DNA of 64,000 bases from Xylocopa sonorina (taxonomy: Eukaryota > Arthropoda > Insecta > Hymenoptera > Apidae), in assembly GCF_050948175.1 (NCBI RefSeq), contig NW_027490109.1, forward strand, positions 744,001 through 808,000. The letters are read 5' to 3'. The translations under genes were made by a program, and so were the position numbers. Positions 52,001 through 64,000 of the stretch are shown here, piece by piece. Position 1 is the stretch's first letter. Each line of letters opens with the position of its first letter. Under the pieces are notes generated by a model, which saw only the letters and a program-made list of their open reading frames with translations, had not been told where the DNA came from and searched no databases.

Positions 52001-55000
52001 GAAGTGTCATGTATTCCTCGTCCACACTTCAAATGAATGTAAATGCGACACTTCCTTGCAAGGAAATAGTGTTTGCAGATGTCTACGTATCGTAGCAATA
52101 GAGTTCTTATGATTCCTAAAACGCCATATCGCATCACATTTCTATGTTTCATGGTAAGATATAATATGATTTGCGAAGTGTTATGTATTCCTCGTCTACA
52201 CTTCAAATGAATGTAAATGCGACACTTCCTTGCAAGGAAATAGCGTTTGCAGATGTCTACGTATCGAAGCAATAGAGTTCAAATGCTTCTTAAAACGCGA
52301 TATCGCATCTCATTTCTATGTTTCATGGTAAAATATAATATGATTTGCGAAGTGTTATGTATTCCTCGTCTACACTTCAAATGAATGTGAATGCGACACT
52401 TCCTTGCAAGGAAATAGCGTTTGCAGATGTCTACGTATCGTAGCAATGGGGTTCTTATGATTCTTAAAACGCGATATCGCATCTCATTTCTATGTTTCAT
52501 GGTAAGATATAATATGATTTGCGAAGTGTTATGCATTCCTCGTCTACACTTCAAATGAATGTGAATGTGACACTTCCTCGCTAGGAAATAGCGTTTGCAG
52601 ATGTCTGCGTATCGTAGCAGTAGAGTTCTAATGCTTCTTAAAACGCTATATCGCATCTCATTTCTATGTTTCATGGTAAGATACAATATGATTTGCGAAG
52701 TGTTATGTATTCCTCGTCTACACTTCAAATGAATGTGAATGCAACACTTCCTCGCTAGGAAATAGCGTTTGCAGATGTCTACGTATCGAAGCAATAGAGT
52801 TCAAATGCTTCTTAGAACGAGATATTGCATCTCATATCTACGTTTCATGATAAGATATATTATTCATTGCAAAGTGTTATGCATTCCTCGCCTACGATTC
52901 AAATGAATGTAAATGCGACACTTCGTTGCTAGGAAATAGCGTTTGCAAATGTCTACCTATCGTAGCAATAGTGTTCTACTGCTTCTTAAAACGCGATATC
53001 GCATCTCATTTCTATGTTTCATGGTAAGATATAATATGATTTGCGAAGTGTCATGTATTCCTCGTCTACGATTCAAATGAAAGTAAATGCGACACTTACT
53101 TGCAAGGTAGTAGCGATTGCAGATGTCTACGTATCGAAGCAATAAAGATCAAATGCTTCCTAAAACAAGATATCGCATCTCAATTCTATGTTTCATGATA
53201 AGATGTAATATTCATTGCGAAGTGTTATGTATTCCTCGCCTACACTTCAAATGAATGTAAATGGGACACTTCCTTGCAAGGAAATAGCGTTTGCAGATGT
53301 CTACGTATCGTAGCAATAGAGTTCTTATGATTCTTAAAACGCGATATCGCATCTCATTTCTATGTTTCAAGGTAAGATATAATATGATTTGCGGAGTGTT
53401 ATGTATTCCCCGTCTACACTTCAAATGAATGTAAATGCGACACTTCCGTGCAAGGAAATAGCGTTTGCAGATGTCTACGTATCGTAGCAATAGAGTTCTT
53501 ATGATTCTTAAAACGCGATATCGCATCTCATTTCTATGTTTCATGGTAAGATATAATATGATTTGCGAAGTGTTATGTATTCCCCGTCTACACTTCAAAT
53601 GAATGTAAATGCGACACTTCTTTGCAGGGAAATAGCGTTTGCAGATGTCTACGTATCGTAGCAATAGAGTTCTTATGATTCTTAAAACGCGATATCGCAT
53701 CTCATTCCTATGTTTCATGGTAAGATATAATATGATTTGCGAAGTGTTATGTATTCCTCGTCTACACTTCAAATGAATGTAAATGCGACACTTCCTTGCA
53801 AGGAAATAGCGTTTGCAGATGTCTACGTATCGTAGCAATAGAGTTCTTATGATTCTTAAAACGCAATATCGCATCTCATTTCTATGTTTCATGCTAAGAT
53901 ATAATATGATTTGCGGTGTGTTATGTACTCCGCGTCTACACTTCAAATGAATGTAAATGCGACACTTCCTTGCAAGGAAATAGCGTTTGCAAATGTCTAC
54001 CTATCGTAGCAGTAGTGATCTAATGCTTCTTAAAACGCGATATCGCATCTCATTTCTATGTTTCATGGTAAGATATAATATGATTTGCGAAGTGTTATGT
54101 ATTCCTCGTGTACACTTCAAATGAATGTGAATGCGACACTTTCTCGCTAGGAAATAGCGTTTGCAGATGTCTACGTATCGTAGCAATAGATTTCTAATGC
54201 TTCTTAAAACGCAAGATCGCATCTCATTTCTATGTATCATGGTAAGATATAATATGATTTGCGAAGTGTCATGTATTCCTCGTCTACACTTCAAATGAAT
54301 GTAAATGCGACACTTCCTTGCTAGGAAATAGCGTCTGCAGATGTCTAGGTATCGTCGCAATAGAGTTCTAATGCTTCTTAAAACGCAATATCGCATTTCA
54401 TTTCTATGTTTCATGGTAAGATATAATATGATTTGCGAAGTTTTATGTATTCCTCGTTTACACTTCAAATGAATGTAAATGCGACACATCCTTGCTAGGA
54501 AATAGCGTCTGTAGATGTCTAGGTATCGTAGCAATAGAGTTCTAATGCTTCGTAAAACGCGATATCGCATCTCATTTCTATGTTTCATTGTAAGATATAA
54601 TATGATTTGCGAAGTGTCATGTATTCCTCGTCTACACTTCAAATGAGTGTAAATGCGACACTTCCTTGCTAGGAAATAGCGTCTGCAGATGTCTAGGTAT
54701 CGTAGCAATAGAGTTCTAATGCTTCTTAAAACTCGATATCGCATCTCATTTCTATGTTTCATGGTAAGATGTAATATGATTTGCGCAGTGTTATGCATTC
54801 CTCGTCTACGATTCAAATGAATGAAAATGCGACACTTTCTTGCAAGGAAATAGCGTTTGCAGATGTCTACGTATCGTAGCAATAGAGTTCTAATGCTTCT
54901 TAAAACGCGATATCGCATCTCATTTCTATGTTTCATGGTAAGATAGAATATGATTTGCGAAGTGTTATGTATTCCTCGTCTTCACTTCAAATGAATGTGA

Positions 55001-56401
55001 ATGCGACACTTCCTCGCTAGGAAATAGCGTTTGCAGATGTCTACGTACCGTAGCAATGGATTTCTGATGCTTCTTAAAACGCGATATCGCATCTCATTTC
55101 TATGTTTCATGGTAAGATATAATATGATTTGCGAAGTGTCATGTATTCCTCGTCCACACTTCAAATGAATGTAAATGCGACACTTCCTTGCAAGGAAATA
55201 GTGTTTGCAGATGTCTACGTATCGTAGCAATAGAGTTCTTATGATTCCTAGAACGCCATATCGCATCACATTTCTATGTTTCATGGTAAGATATAATATG
55301 ATTTGCGAAGTGTTATGTATTCCTCGTCTACACTTCAAATGAATGTAAATGCGACACTTCCTTGCAAGGAAATAGCGTTTGCAGATGTCTACGTATCGTA
55401 GCAATGGGGTTCTTATGATTCTTAAAACGCGATATCGCATCTCATTTCTATGTTTCATGGTAAGATATAATATGATTTGCGAAGTGTTATGCATTCCTCG
55501 TCTACACTTCAAATGAATGTGAATGTGACACTTCCTCGCTAGGAAATAGCGTTTGCAGATGTCTGCGTATCGTAGCAGTAGAGTTCTAATGCTTCTTAAA
55601 ACGCTATATCGCATCTCATTTCTATGTTTCATGGTAAGATACAATATGATTTGCGAAGTGTTATGTATTCCTCGTCTACACTTCAAATGAATGTGAATGC
55701 AACACTTCCTCGCTAGGAAATAGCGTTTGCAGATGTCTACGTATCGAAGCAATAGAGTTCAAGTGCTTCTTAGAACGAGATATTGCATCTCATATCTACG
55801 TTTCATGATAAGATATATTATTCATTGCAAAGTGTTATGCATTCCTCGCCTACGATTCAAATGAATGTAAATGCGACACTTCGTTGCTAGGAAATAGCGT
55901 TTGCAAATGTCTACCTATCGTAGCAATAGTGTTCTACTGCTTCTTAAAACGCGATATCGCATCTCATTTCTATGTTTCATGGTAAGATATAATATGATTT
56001 GCGAAGTGTCATGTATTCCTCGTCTACGATTCAAATGAAAGTAAATGCGACACTTACTTGCAAGGTAGTAGCGATTGCAGATGTCTACGTATCGAAGCAA
56101 TAAAGATCAAATGCTTCCTAAAACAAGATATCGCATCTCAATTCTATGTTTCATGATAAGATGTAATATTCATTGCGAAGTGTTATGTATTCCTCGCCTA
56201 CACTTCAAATGAATGTAAATGGGACACTTCCTTGCAAGGAAATAGCGTTTGCAGATGTCTACGTATCGTAGCAATAGAGTTCTAATGCTTCTTAAAACGC
56301 GATATCGCATCTCATTTCTATGTTTCATGGTAAGATATAATATGATTTGCGAAGTGTTATGTATTCCTCGTCTACACTTCAAATGAATGTGAATGTGACA
56401 C
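49045..56401. repeat. 174-bp satellite array, middle block
   Basis: Same satellite family and orientation as the left block, between the 3' LTR of the retrotransposon and the inverted solo LTR. About 42 monomers. Variants common here (for example TCTAGGTATCG in place of TCTACGTATCG, and TTGCTAGG) are rarer in the left block apart from its last 1.2 kb (about 38.8-40.0 kb). That last stretch and this block are therefore nearest relatives. A 1-bp insertion near 50867 breaks one antisense frame. No gene is supported. Confidence 0.97.
49930..56282. repeat. 17-mer higher-order repeat, 2,958-2,959 bp, 2.1 copies
   Basis: The succession beginning with ACTTCGTTGCTAGG and TTCTACTGC recurs at 49998, 52957 and 55915 (counted at the open-frame ends), spaced 2,959 and 2,958 bp. 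Unit 1 carries a 1-bp insertion near 50867. The two full units differ by monomer gain or loss near 52.3 and 54.6 kb. The third unit stops near 56282, about 120 bp before the inverted solo LTR. Confidence 0.75.
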
Positions 56402-57947
56402 TGTCACGTCCCGGGGTGTGATTTCACTCGAAACTATGACACGACGTCGTAGCCGTTCCCGAAACGAACGCGAATTGCGCCTGGACCGGGTTCGTTGGCG
56501 TTCTGGACTCTAATTACCGAATATTTAACGCGGCACTTACCTTTCGATGTCTTGATTTTACCGCTGTGACTCTCGTTCCAGGTATCGAGAGCGCCTTGGA
56601 TCCGTGACCGGTATTGCTGCGGCGTACGGCTGGAACGGTTGTACGGTCACAGGGATGAGTTTCCAGACGGGCTGACCCTGGCTGGCGGGTACGGGCGCTG
56701 GGACAGGACGATCCTGGGCACGAACGGGCCGGACGGCGGAAAAGGTATCCTTCGCAGGAACAGGAACTCGAGTGCAGAGATCGATGTATCCAGGAACACT
56801 GCCCACGTATTCGCGAATCAGACGACGCATGAACTCCTTCCTCCCCGCGCGTCGTGTACGCTTTTTCGGAGTCTCGAAGTTCATCAAGAGCACTTGTACT
56901 TCGGAAGATAACGGCACGGCTAAGCGCTGGTTCGCTCTAGCGGTACAGTGTCAACCTGGGCGCAAGATGCTCGATTACGGCAGGACTGAAGAATGAGCGG
57001 CTAAGCGTTGGTTCGCTCTAGCTGTCTACCTTCAGGACTATCGCAGATGAATTGTATAAACGTGTAATATTCGCGAGCGTACCCGTGGAATTGAGTTGAG
57101 GAACTTGTAATTGAAATAAAGAAGATTTGTATCTGGTATAAACTACGTATATTCTTTAAACTTCCCTATGTTACTACACTTGACTAATTCTAAGTTATTA
57201 AACTAAGATTATAACAAGAAATTGAAATGGACTAAGTTACGTTACGGACTCCGCTAACGGAGATGAGATAGAGACGAAGGCATTGAGCTGGTAGCTCGTT
57301 GCTTATGAGCCAATTGCTCGAGTCGGAGAGAACTCCTCGGTTCGGAGTCGAGACTAGATGTGTCTCGTTCGGAGGCGCGATTAGAAGTGTCTATCAGATC
57401 TCGCATCCGCGACCTCCTCGGGTCGCGCGGCGCGCGAGTCGCTGGGCCCTCGCGGTGGGGCGGACGGTTGAAGTAGGGCAGCCGCTCGGCCCTAGCGGTG
57501 GGGCGGCCGGTCGGAGTGGGGAGCGGCTCGCGTTGAGCGTGAGCCGCGAGCGTCGAGTGCGCGCGCGAGCGCATCGCAACTTATCTCTAGCGTAACGACT
57601 AGGCGGCGTATGTACATGTATGTATTTAAATCTAGATGTGTGTTGTGGTGTATGTACAGAAATGAGTAGTGTACTTATACTATGATCGCATATACGAGAA
57701 GAGGGGGTACGGGTGCGTGATCGCCGGTGACTCGATGCGGTACGTGGTGTGGTGCTCCTCGCCCTCGTAGCGTGGGGTGAGATCTTCCCTGACGTGTGTC
57801 GAGTACCCTTCCTCTCTCTCGTATCGTCGTCTCAGAATACTGGAGCGGCGTGTCGGCGGGTGGCCCGCGTACAGGGGCTCTGGATACGGATGCCGCTGGA
57901 GAAGAGGTTGACGCCGGAGGGTGGCAGGCGGTACGCCTGACGTCACA
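56402..57947 (-). mobile_element. Solo LTR of the same family, inverted
   Basis: 1,546 bp, read on the minus strand from TGTGACGTCA (at 57947) to GTGACA (at 56402). Near-identical to both LTRs of the full element, with a mixture of their variants: the open, non-TAG form near 57856 as in the 3' LTR, the GGAAGTTTAAAG form and the GCTCATTCTTCAG form as in the 5' LTR, plus private changes such as the C-to-T at about 57472. No internal sequence is present. Solo LTRs normally arise by recombination between the two LTRs of one element. Here the flanks do not match (GACAC on the left, CTACG on the right), so no target-site duplication remains. Confidence 0.93.
56558..56884 (-). CDS. Copy of the LTR-internal 108-codon frame in the solo LTR
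   Basis: Same predicted product as at 41091, intact, on the minus strand. The matching splice donor lies just beyond its 3' end at about 56535-56544. Only its presence in all three LTRs is established. Translation is not supported by anything in the sequence. Confidence 0.25.
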   Translation of the reverse strand: MNFETPKKRTRRAGRKEFMRRLIREYVGSVPGYIDLCTRVPVPAKDTFSAVRPVRAQDRPVPAPVPASQGQPVWKLIPVTVQPFQPYAAAIPVTDPRRSRYLERESQR

Positions 57948-60900
57948 CTACGTATCGTAGCAATAGAGTTCTAATGCTTCTTAAAACGCGATATCGCATC
58001 TCATTTCTATGTTTCATGGTAAGATATAATGTGATTTGCGAAGTGTTATGTATTCCTCGTCTACACTTCAAATGAATGTGAATGCGACACTTCCTTGCAA
58101 GGAAATAGCGTTTGCAGATGACTACGTATCGTTGCAATAGAGTTCTTATGATTCTTAAAACGCGATATCGCATCTCATTTCTATGTTTCATGGTAAGATA
58201 TAATATGATTTGCGGAGTGTTATGTATTCCTCGTCTACACTTCAAATGAACGTAAATGCGAAACTTTCTTGCAAGGAAATAGCGTTTGCAGATGTCTACG
58301 TATCGTAGCAATGGATTTCTGATGCTTCCTAAAACGCGATATCGCATCTCATTTCTATGTTTCATGGTAAGATATAATATGATTTGCGAAGTGTCATGTA
58401 TTCCACGTAAACACTTCAAATGAATGTAAATGCGACACTTCCTTGCAAGGAAATGGCGTTTGCAAATGTCTACGTATCATAGCAGTAGTGTTTTAATGCT
58501 TCTTAAAACGCGATATCGCATCTCATTTCTATGTTTCATGGTAAGGTATAATATGATTTGCGAAGTGTTATGTATTCCTCGTCTATACTTCAAATGAATG
58601 TAAATGCGACACTTTCTTGCAAGGAAATAGCGTTTGCAGATGTCTACGTATCGTAGCAGTTGAGTTCTAATGCTTCTTAAAACGCGATATCGCACCTCAT
58701 TTCTATGTTTCATGGTAAGATATAATATGATTTGCGAAGTGTTATGTATTCCTCGTCTACACATCAAATGAATGTAAATGCGACACTTCCTTGCAAGGAA
58801 ATAGCGTTTGCAGATGTCTACGTATCGTAACAATAGAGTTCTTATGATTCTTAAAACGCGATATCGCAACTCATTTCTATGTTTCATGGTAAGGTATAAT
58901 ATGATTTGCGAAGTGTTATGTATCCGTCGTCTACACTTCCAATGAATGTGAATGCCACACTTCCTCGCTAGGAAATAGCGTTTGCAGAAGTCTACGTATC
59001 GAAGCAATAGAGTTCTAATGCTTCTTAAAACGCGATATCGCATCTCATTTCTATGTTTCATGGTAAGGTATAATATGATTTGCGAAGTGTTATGTATTCC
59101 TCGTCTACACTTCAAATGAATGTAAATGCGACACTTCCTTGCAAGGAAATAGCGTTTGCAGATGTCTACGTATCGTAGCAATAGAGTTCTTATGATTCTT
59201 AGAACGCGATATCGCATCACATTTCTATGTTTCATGGTAAGATATAATATGATTTGCGGAGTGTTATGTATTCCTCGTCTACACTTCAAATGAATGTGAA
59301 TGCGGCACTTCCTTGCAAGGAAATAGCGATTGCAGATGTCTACGTATCGTAGCAATAGAGTTCTTATGATTCTTAAAACGCGATATCGCATCTCATTTCT
59401 ATGTTTCATGGTAAGGTATAATATGATTTGCGAAGTGTTATGTATCCGTCGTCTACACTTCCAATGAATGTAAATGCGACACTTTCTCGCAAGGAACTAG
59501 CGTTTGCAGATGTCTACGTATCTTAGCAATAGAGTTCTTATGATTCTTAAAACGCGATATCGCATCACATTTCTATGTTTCATGGTAAGATATAATATGA
59601 TTTGCGGAGTGTTATGTATTCCTCGTCTACACTTCAAATGAATGTGAGTGCCACACTTCCTCGCTAGGAAATAGCGTTTGCAGATGTCTACGTATCGAAG
59701 CAATAGAGTTCTAATGCTTCTTAAAACTCGATATCGCATCTCATTTCTATATTTCATGGTAAGGTATAATATGATTTGCGAAGTGTTATGTATTCCTCGT
59801 CTACACTTCAAACGAATGTAAATGCGACACTTTCTTGCAAGGAAATAGCGTTTGCAGATGTCTACGTATCGTAGCAATGGATTTCTGATGCTACTTAAAA
59901 CGCGATATCGCATCTCATTTCTATGTTTCATGGTAAGATATAATATGATTTGAGGAGTGTTATGTATTCCTCGTCTACACTTCAAATGAATGTGAATGCA
60001 ACACTTCCTCGCTAGGAAATAGCGTTTGCAGATGTCTACGTATCGTAGCAGTTGAGTTCTAGTGCTTCTTAAAACGCGATATCGCATCTCATTTCTATGT
60101 TTCATGGTAAGATATAATATGTTTTGCGAAGTGTTATGTATTCTTCGTCTACACATCAAATGAATGTAAATGCGACACTTCCTTGCAAGGAAATAGCGTT
60201 TGCAGATGACTACGTATCGTTGCAATAGAGTTCTTATGATTCTTAAAACGCGATATCGCATCTCATTTCTATGTTTCATGGTAAGATATAATATGATTTG
60301 CGGAGTGTTATGTATTCCTCGTCTACACTTCAAATGAATGTAAATGCGACACTTTCTTGCAAGGAAATAGCGTTTGCAGATGTCTACGTATCGTAGCAAT
60401 GGATTTCTGATGCTTCCTAAAACGCGATATCGCATCTCATTTCTATGTTTCATGGTAGGATATAATATGATTTGCGAAGTGTCATGTATTCCACGTAAAC
60501 ACTTCAAATGAATGTAAATGCGACACTTCCTTGCAAGGAAATGGCGTTTGCAAATGTCTACGTATCATAGCAGTAGTGTTTTAATGCTTCTTAAAACGCG
60601 ATATCGCATCTCATTTCTATGTTTCATGGTAAGGTATAATATGATTTGCGAAGTGTTATGTATTCCTCGTCTATACTTCAAATGAATGTAAATGCGACAC
60701 TTTCTTGCAAGGAAATAGCGTTTGCAGATGTCTACGTATCGTAGCAGTTGAGTTCTAATGCTTCTTAAAACGCGATATCGCACCTCATTTCTATGTCTCA
60801 TGGTAAGATATAATATGATTTGCGAAGTGTTATGTATTCCTCGTCTACACATCAAATGAATGTAAATGCGACACTTCTTTGCAAGGAAATAGCGTTTGCA

Positions 60901-63900
60901 GATGTCTACGTATCGTAACAATAGAGTTCTTATGATTCTTAAAACGCGATATCGCATCTCATTTCTATGTTTCATGGTAAGGTATAATATGATTTGCGAA
61001 GTGTTATGTATCCGTCGTCTACACTTCCAATGAATGTAAATGCGACACTTTCTCGCAAGGAACTAGCGTTTGCAGATGTCTACGTATCTTAGCAATAGAG
61101 TTCTTATGAGGCTTAAAACGCGATATCGCATCACATTTCTATGTTTCATGGTAAGATATAATATGATTTGCGGAGTGTTATGTATTCCTCGTCTACACTT
61201 CAAATGAATGTGAATGCCACACTTCCTCGCTAGGAAATAGCGTTTGCAGAAGTCTACGTATCGAAGCAATAGAGTTCTAATGCTTCTTAAAACGCGATAT
61301 CGCATCTCATTTCTATGTTTCATGGTAAGGTATAATATGATTTGCGAAGTGTTATGTATTCCTCGTCTACACTTCAAATGAATGTAAATGCGACACTTTC
61401 TTGCAAGGAAATAGCGTTTGCAGATGTCTACGTATCGTAGCAATGGATTTCTGATGCTTCTTAAAACGCGATATCGCATCTCATTTCTATGTTTCATGGT
61501 AAGATATAATATGATTTGCGAAGTGTTATGTATTCCTCGTCTACACTTCAAATGAATGTAAATGCGACACTTCCTTGCAAGGAAATGGCGTTTGCAAATG
61601 TCTACGTATCATAGCAGTAGTGTTTTAATGCTTCTTAAAACGCGATATCGCATCTCATTTCTATGTTTCATGGTAAGGTATAATATGATTTGCGAAGTGT
61701 TATGTATTCCTCGTCTATACTTCAAATGAATGTAAATGCGACACTTTCTTGCAAGGAAATAGCGTTTGCAGATGTCTACGTATCGTAGCAGTTGAGTTCT
61801 AATGCTTCTTAAAACGCGAAATCGCACCTCATTTCTATGTTTCATGGTAAGATATAATATGATTTGCGAAGTGTTATGTATTCCTCGTCTACACATCAAA
61901 TGAATGTAAATGCGACACTTCCTTGCAAGGAAATAGCGTTTGCAGATGTCTACGTATCGTACCAATAGGGTTCTTATGATTCTTGAAACGCGATATCGCA
62001 TCTCATTTCTATGTTTCATGGTAAGGTATAATATGATTTGCGAAGTGTTATGTATCCGTCGTCTACACTTCCAATGAATGTAAATGCGACACTTTCTCGC
62101 AAGGAACTAGCGTTTGCAGATGTCTACGTATCTTAGCAATAGAGTTCTTATGATTCTTAAAACGCGATATCGCATCACATTTCTATGTTTCATGGTAAGA
62201 TATAATATGATTTGCGGAGTGTTATGTATTCCTCGTCTACACTTCAAATGAATGTGAATGCCACACTTCCTCGCTAGGAAATAGCGTTTGCAGAAGTCTA
62301 CGTATCGAAGCAATAGAGTTCTAATGCTTCTTAAAACGCGATATCGCATCTCATTTCTATGTTTCATGGTAAGATATAATAAGATTTGCGGAGTGTTATG
62401 TATTCCACGTCCACACTTCAAATGAATGTAAATGCGACACTTCCTTGCAAGGAAATAGCGTTTGCAGATGTCTACGTATCGTAGCAATGGCTTTCTGATG
62501 CTTCTTAAAACGCGATATCGCATGTCATTTCTATGTTTCATGGTAAGATATAATATGATTTGCAAAGTGTTATGTATTCCTCGTCTACACTTCAAATGAA
62601 TGTAAATGCGACACTTCTTTGTAAGGCAATAGCGTTTGCAGATGACTACGTATCGTTGCAATAGAGTTCTTATGATTCTTAAAACGCGATATCGCAACTC
62701 ATTTCTATGTTTCATGGTAAGATATAATAAGATTTGCGGAGTGTTATGTATTCCTCGTCTACACTTCAAATGAATGTAAATGCGACACTTCCTTGCAAGG
62801 AAATAGCGTTTGCAGATGTCTACGTATCGAAGCAATAGAGTTCAAATGCTTCTTAAAACGAGATATTGCATCTCATATCTATGTTTCATGATAAGATATA
62901 ATATTCATTGCGAAGTGTTATGCATTCTTCGTCTACGATTCAAATGAATGTAAATGCGACACTTCCTTGCAAGGAAATAGCGTTTGCAGATGTCTACGGA
63001 TCGTAGCAATAGAGTTCTAATGCTTCTTAAAACGCCATATCGCATCTCATTTCTATGTTTCATGGTAAGATATAATACGATTTGCGAAGTGTTATGAATT
63101 CCTCGGCTACACTTCAAATGAATGTAAATGCGACACTTCTTTGCAAGGAAATAGCGATTGCAGATGTCTACGTATCGTAGCAGTAGGGTTCTTATGATTC
63201 TTAAAACGCGATATCGCATCTCATTTCTATGTTTCATGGTAAGATATAATATGATTTGCGGAGTGTTATGTATTCCTCGTCTACACTTCAAATGAATGCA
63301 AATGCGACACTTCCTTGCAAGGAAATAGCGTTTGCAGATGTCTACGTATCGTAGCAATGGATTTCTGATGCTTCTTAAAACGCGATATCGCATCTCATTT
63401 CTATGTTTCATGGTAAGATATAATATGATTTGCGAAGTGTTATGTATTCCTCGGCTACACTTCAAATGAATGTGAATGTGACACTTCCTCGCTAGGAAAT
63501 AGCGTTTGCAGATGTCTGCGTATCGTAGCAGTAGAGTTCTAATGCTTCTTAAAACGCGATATCGCATCTCATTTCTATGTTTCATGGTAAGATACAATAT
63601 GATTTGCGAAGAGTTATGTATTCCTCGTCTACACTTCAAATGAATGTGAATGCGACACTTCCTCGCTAGGAAATAGCGTTTGCAGATGTCTACGTATCGA
63701 AACAATAGAGTTCACCTGCTGCTTAAAACGAGATATTGCATCTCATATCTATGTTTCATGATAAGATATAATATTCATTGCGAAGTGTTATGCATTCCTC
63801 GCCTACGATTCAAATGAATGTAAATGCAACACTTCCTTGCAAGGAAATAGCGTTTGCAGATGTCTACGTATCGTAGCAGTAGTGTTTTAATGCTTCTTAA

Positions 63901-64000
63901 AACGCGATATCGCATCTCATTTCTATGTTTCATGGTAAGGTATAATATGATTTGCGAAGTGTTATGTATTCCTCGTCTACACTTCAAATGAATGTAAATG
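57948..64000. repeat. 174-bp satellite array, right block
   Basis: Same satellite, same orientation, about 35 monomers, continuing past the end of the window. Monomers here resemble those at 5-26 kb more than those of the adjacent middle block: they have GTATCCGTCG and CGCAAGGAACTAGCG variants and the broken-dyad TTCCTCGCTAGGAA form. No gene is supported. Confidence 0.97.
57960..62150. repeat. 12-mer and 6-mer higher-order repeats
   Basis: The monomer with CATTCCACGTAAACACTTC occurs at 58399 and 60487 (2,088 bp, twelve monomers). The monomer with TATCATAGCAG and TTTTAATGC occurs at 58486, 60574 and 61618, the latter two 1,044 bp apart (six monomers). The CGCAAGGAACTAGCG monomer follows the same 1,044-bp step at about 61070 and 62114. 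Confidence 0.7.

Noticed and set aside
49045..56401. Inversion between the 3' LTR and the oppositely oriented solo LTR
   Set aside because: The satellite between them runs in the same direction as outside, and swapping the flanks does not restore a target-site duplication.
57100..57130. AATAAA (in GAAATAAAG) as the LTR polyadenylation signal
   Set aside because: It lies on the strand opposite to the LTR's own transcription. I see no canonical AATAAA on the sense strand of the LTR.

Overview
This window is eukaryotic heterochromatin. It is a long, uninterrupted tandem satellite array carrying one apparently intact Ty3/Gypsy-type LTR retrotransposon and one solo LTR of the same family. I find no host protein gene, rRNA, tRNA, CRISPR array or bacterial-type operon. 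The Pol linker style and the strong CpG content of the element suggest an arthropod, most likely an insect. I cannot name the species, and the insect call is an inference from retroelement type only.

Layout. Positions 1-40026, 49045-56401 and 57948-64000 are one satellite family, always in the same orientation, with a monomer of 174 bp (about 307 monomers, 53.4 kb). The monomers form local higher-order repeats: about 17-mers (2,957-2,959 bp) at the left end and at 49.9-56.3 kb, 7-, 8- and 10-mers in the middle, a 14-mer (2,435 bp) inside a 6,785-bp-spaced duplication at 26-39 kb, and 12-/6-mers at 58-62 kb. Two monomer types alternate. The common A type carries three dyad symmetries. The B type differs over a block of about 100 bp, loses two of the dyads and adds a stop to the antisense frame. 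Because 174 is 58 codons and the A type has one stop-free antisense frame, the array yields many long minus-strand open frames (up to 1,483 codons). I treat these as a by-product of the repeat, not as genes.

The retrotransposon (40027-49044, plus strand, 9,018 bp) has 1.54-kb LTRs that are about 99% identical by eye. It carries gag with two CCHC knuckles, and pol with protease, reverse transcriptase, RNase H and integrase in the -1 frame. A canonical slippery heptamer followed by a predicted hairpin joins the two frames. There is no env. A polypurine tract abuts the 3' LTR. Pol runs 88 codons into the 3' LTR, and each LTR holds a 108-codon open frame followed by a consensus splice donor. Gag would package RNA and Pol would process, copy and integrate it; all catalytic residues I looked for are present.

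The most unusual points are the engineered-looking frameshift signal, the lack of target-site duplications at both the full element and the solo LTR (mismatched satellite phase on the two sides, suggesting recombination between element copies), the satellite dyads that fit a centromere-like sequence, and the nested segmental duplications of the array.
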